The notes below the pieces were generated by a model. The model searched no databases, had not been told where the DNA came from, and saw nothing but the letters and a program-made list of their open reading frames with translations. DNA of 6,569 bases from an uncultured Hungatella sp. (GTDB taxonomy: Bacteria > Bacillota > Clostridia > Lachnospirales > Lachnospiraceae), in NCBI GenBank assembly GCA_910588505.1, contig CAJUPQ010000121.1:1-6569 (forward strand). The letters are read 5' to 3'. Every line of letters begins with the position of its first letter. The first letter of the stretch is position 1. Below, piece after piece: positions 5,872-6,569 of the stretch. Both the position numbers and the translations under genes were made by a program.

Positions 5872-6191
5872 AGATCAGGCTGTTTTGCGTAGCGGGAATG
5901 TCCACCAGCCTTTTGGTAAACCGCATGAAAGAGGCGGCGGCAGGGCGGGGAGAAGACATGGATATCAGAGCTTACGCGGAGTCGGATATGGAGAAGTGTC
6001 TGGATGGCGTGGATGTGGCTCTTTTAGGTCCCCAGTCCCGGCTGGTTCTGAAAAAAGCCAGGGCCCTCTGTGAGCCTAAAGGGATTCCCGTAGCTGTGAT
6101 CCCTGTTGCTGCCTACAGTGAGATGAACGGGGAGAAGGCCCTGGATTTTGCCAGAGAATTACAAGCCAACTACAGGAGGGAAAAGAAATGA
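5868..6191 (+). CDS. PTS lactose/cellobiose-family EIIB component
   Basis: A 107-residue cytoplasmic domain protein that receives phosphate from EIIA on a cysteine and hands it to the sugar as EIIC transports it. Seen: the phosphorylated Cys7 in the P-loop-like LFCVAGMSTSLLV (5-17), the LLGPQ strand/turn (52-56) and the C-terminal YSEMNGEKAL (83-92), all standard for the Lac/Cel EIIB fold. A purine-rich GGAGGAGAGGG lies at 5853-5863, inside the end of EIIA. The start overlaps the EIIA stop and its own stop (6189-6191) overlaps the EIIC start, so expression is tightly coupled. EIIB is a separate protein, as in cellobiose systems, not fused to EIIC as in classical lactose EIICB. Confidence 0.95.
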   Translation: MKIRLFCVAGMSTSLLVNRMKEAAAGRGEDMDIRAYAESDMEKCLDGVDVALLGPQSRLVLKKARALCEPKGIPVAVIPVAAYSEMNGEKALDFARELQANYRREKK

Positions 6192-6569
6192 ATGGGTTTA
6201 TGAACAAGCTGGAGGCGGCATTGGACAAATACATGACGCCTGTGGCAGAAGTGCTCAACAACAACATTGTCATCTCCGGAATCAAGGACGGCATGATGTC
6301 CACCCTTCCGGCCACCATGATCGCGTCAGTAGCGCTGATTCTAAGCAGCTTTCCGTATCTGGATCAGTTCTGCCCGCCGCTGTCAGCCGCGTTTAAGACA
6401 TTTTTCGGCCCCATCAACGCTGCCACTCTGGGGCTCATCGCCCTGTACGCTCTTTTAGGTACTGCCTACTACTACAGTGAGGGCAGGCAGGTGGACAAAT
6501 TTTACGGTATCACCACGGCGGTGATCTGCTTCCTTTTGGTGACGCCCTTTGAGAAGGCCACAGAGGTGG
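6188..6569 (+). CDS. PTS lactose/cellobiose-family EIIC permease, N-terminal part
   Basis: The first 127 codons of the membrane transporter of this PTS; the gene continues past the window edge. Seen: an amphipathic N-terminus MNGFMNKLEAAL, the family block ISGIKDGMMSTLPATMIAS (29-47) running into the first membrane segment (to about 56), a second hydrophobic stretch AATLGLIALYALLGTAYYY (78-96) and the start of a third (about 107-119). Family members have about 410-450 residues and 8-10 membrane segments, so less than a third is visible. AGGAGG (6174-6179) stands 8 nt before the ATG, which overlaps the EIIB stop. The separate EIIB and this N-terminus favour a cellobiose/beta-glucoside-type system, but the sugar is unproven. 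Confidence 0.93.
   Translation, partial: MNGFMNKLEAALDKYMTPVAEVLNNNIVISGIKDGMMSTLPATMIASVALILSSFPYLDQFCPPLSAAFKTFFGPINAATLGLIALYALLGTAYYYSEGRQVDKFYGITTAVICFLLVTPFEKATEV

Overview
The window looks like chromosomal DNA from a Gram-positive Firmicute, most likely a gut Lachnospiraceae/Clostridia member. This is inferred from strong AGGAGG-type ribosome binding sites, a fairly G+C-rich coding style, a lipobox lipoprotein, an AraC regulator of the Firmicute type and a lactose/cellobiose-family phosphotransferase system (PTS). The species cannot be read from the sequence.

Left part (1-2136). A GltD-like NAD(P)/FAD oxidoreductase on the minus strand looks broken. It lacks the first half of its Fe-S domain, and its reading frame seems to shift just before a premature stop at the window edge. 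Its truncated 5' end lies inside an 83-nt imperfect inverted repeat (698-780). Next comes a plus-strand promoter and a single lipoprotein gene (1011-1946) with an LprI/DUF1311-like domain. This gene is visibly more A/T-rich than its neighbours. A 190-nt convergent gap without a convincing terminator follows.

Right part (2137-6569). An AraC-family regulator (minus) is transcribed divergently from a MtlR/LicR-type PTS regulator (plus: HTH, HTH, PRD1, PRD2, EIIB-like, EIIA-like). After the PTS regulator come EIIA, EIIB and the start of EIIC of a lactose/cellobiose-family PTS. The three PTS genes are tightly packed with ATGA stop/start overlaps and form one translationally coupled operon that runs off the right edge. 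The 178-nt divergent gap carries two TTATTCTAA direct repeats exactly 20 bp apart and a 13-bp palindrome. The 152-nt gap before EIIA carries an extended -10 promoter and three CGGTAA half-sites.

Likely working model (inference): EIIA, EIIB and EIIC import and phosphorylate a disaccharide or beta-glucoside. The PRD regulator senses PTS phosphorylation flux through its His/Cys sites and activates the EIIA promoter. The AraC protein adds a second, effector-dependent layer of control from the divergent promoter region. No clearly new biological system is visible. The most unusual points are the palindrome at the broken oxidoreductase, the lost second histidines in both PRDs, and the two sets of unassigned operator-like repeats.
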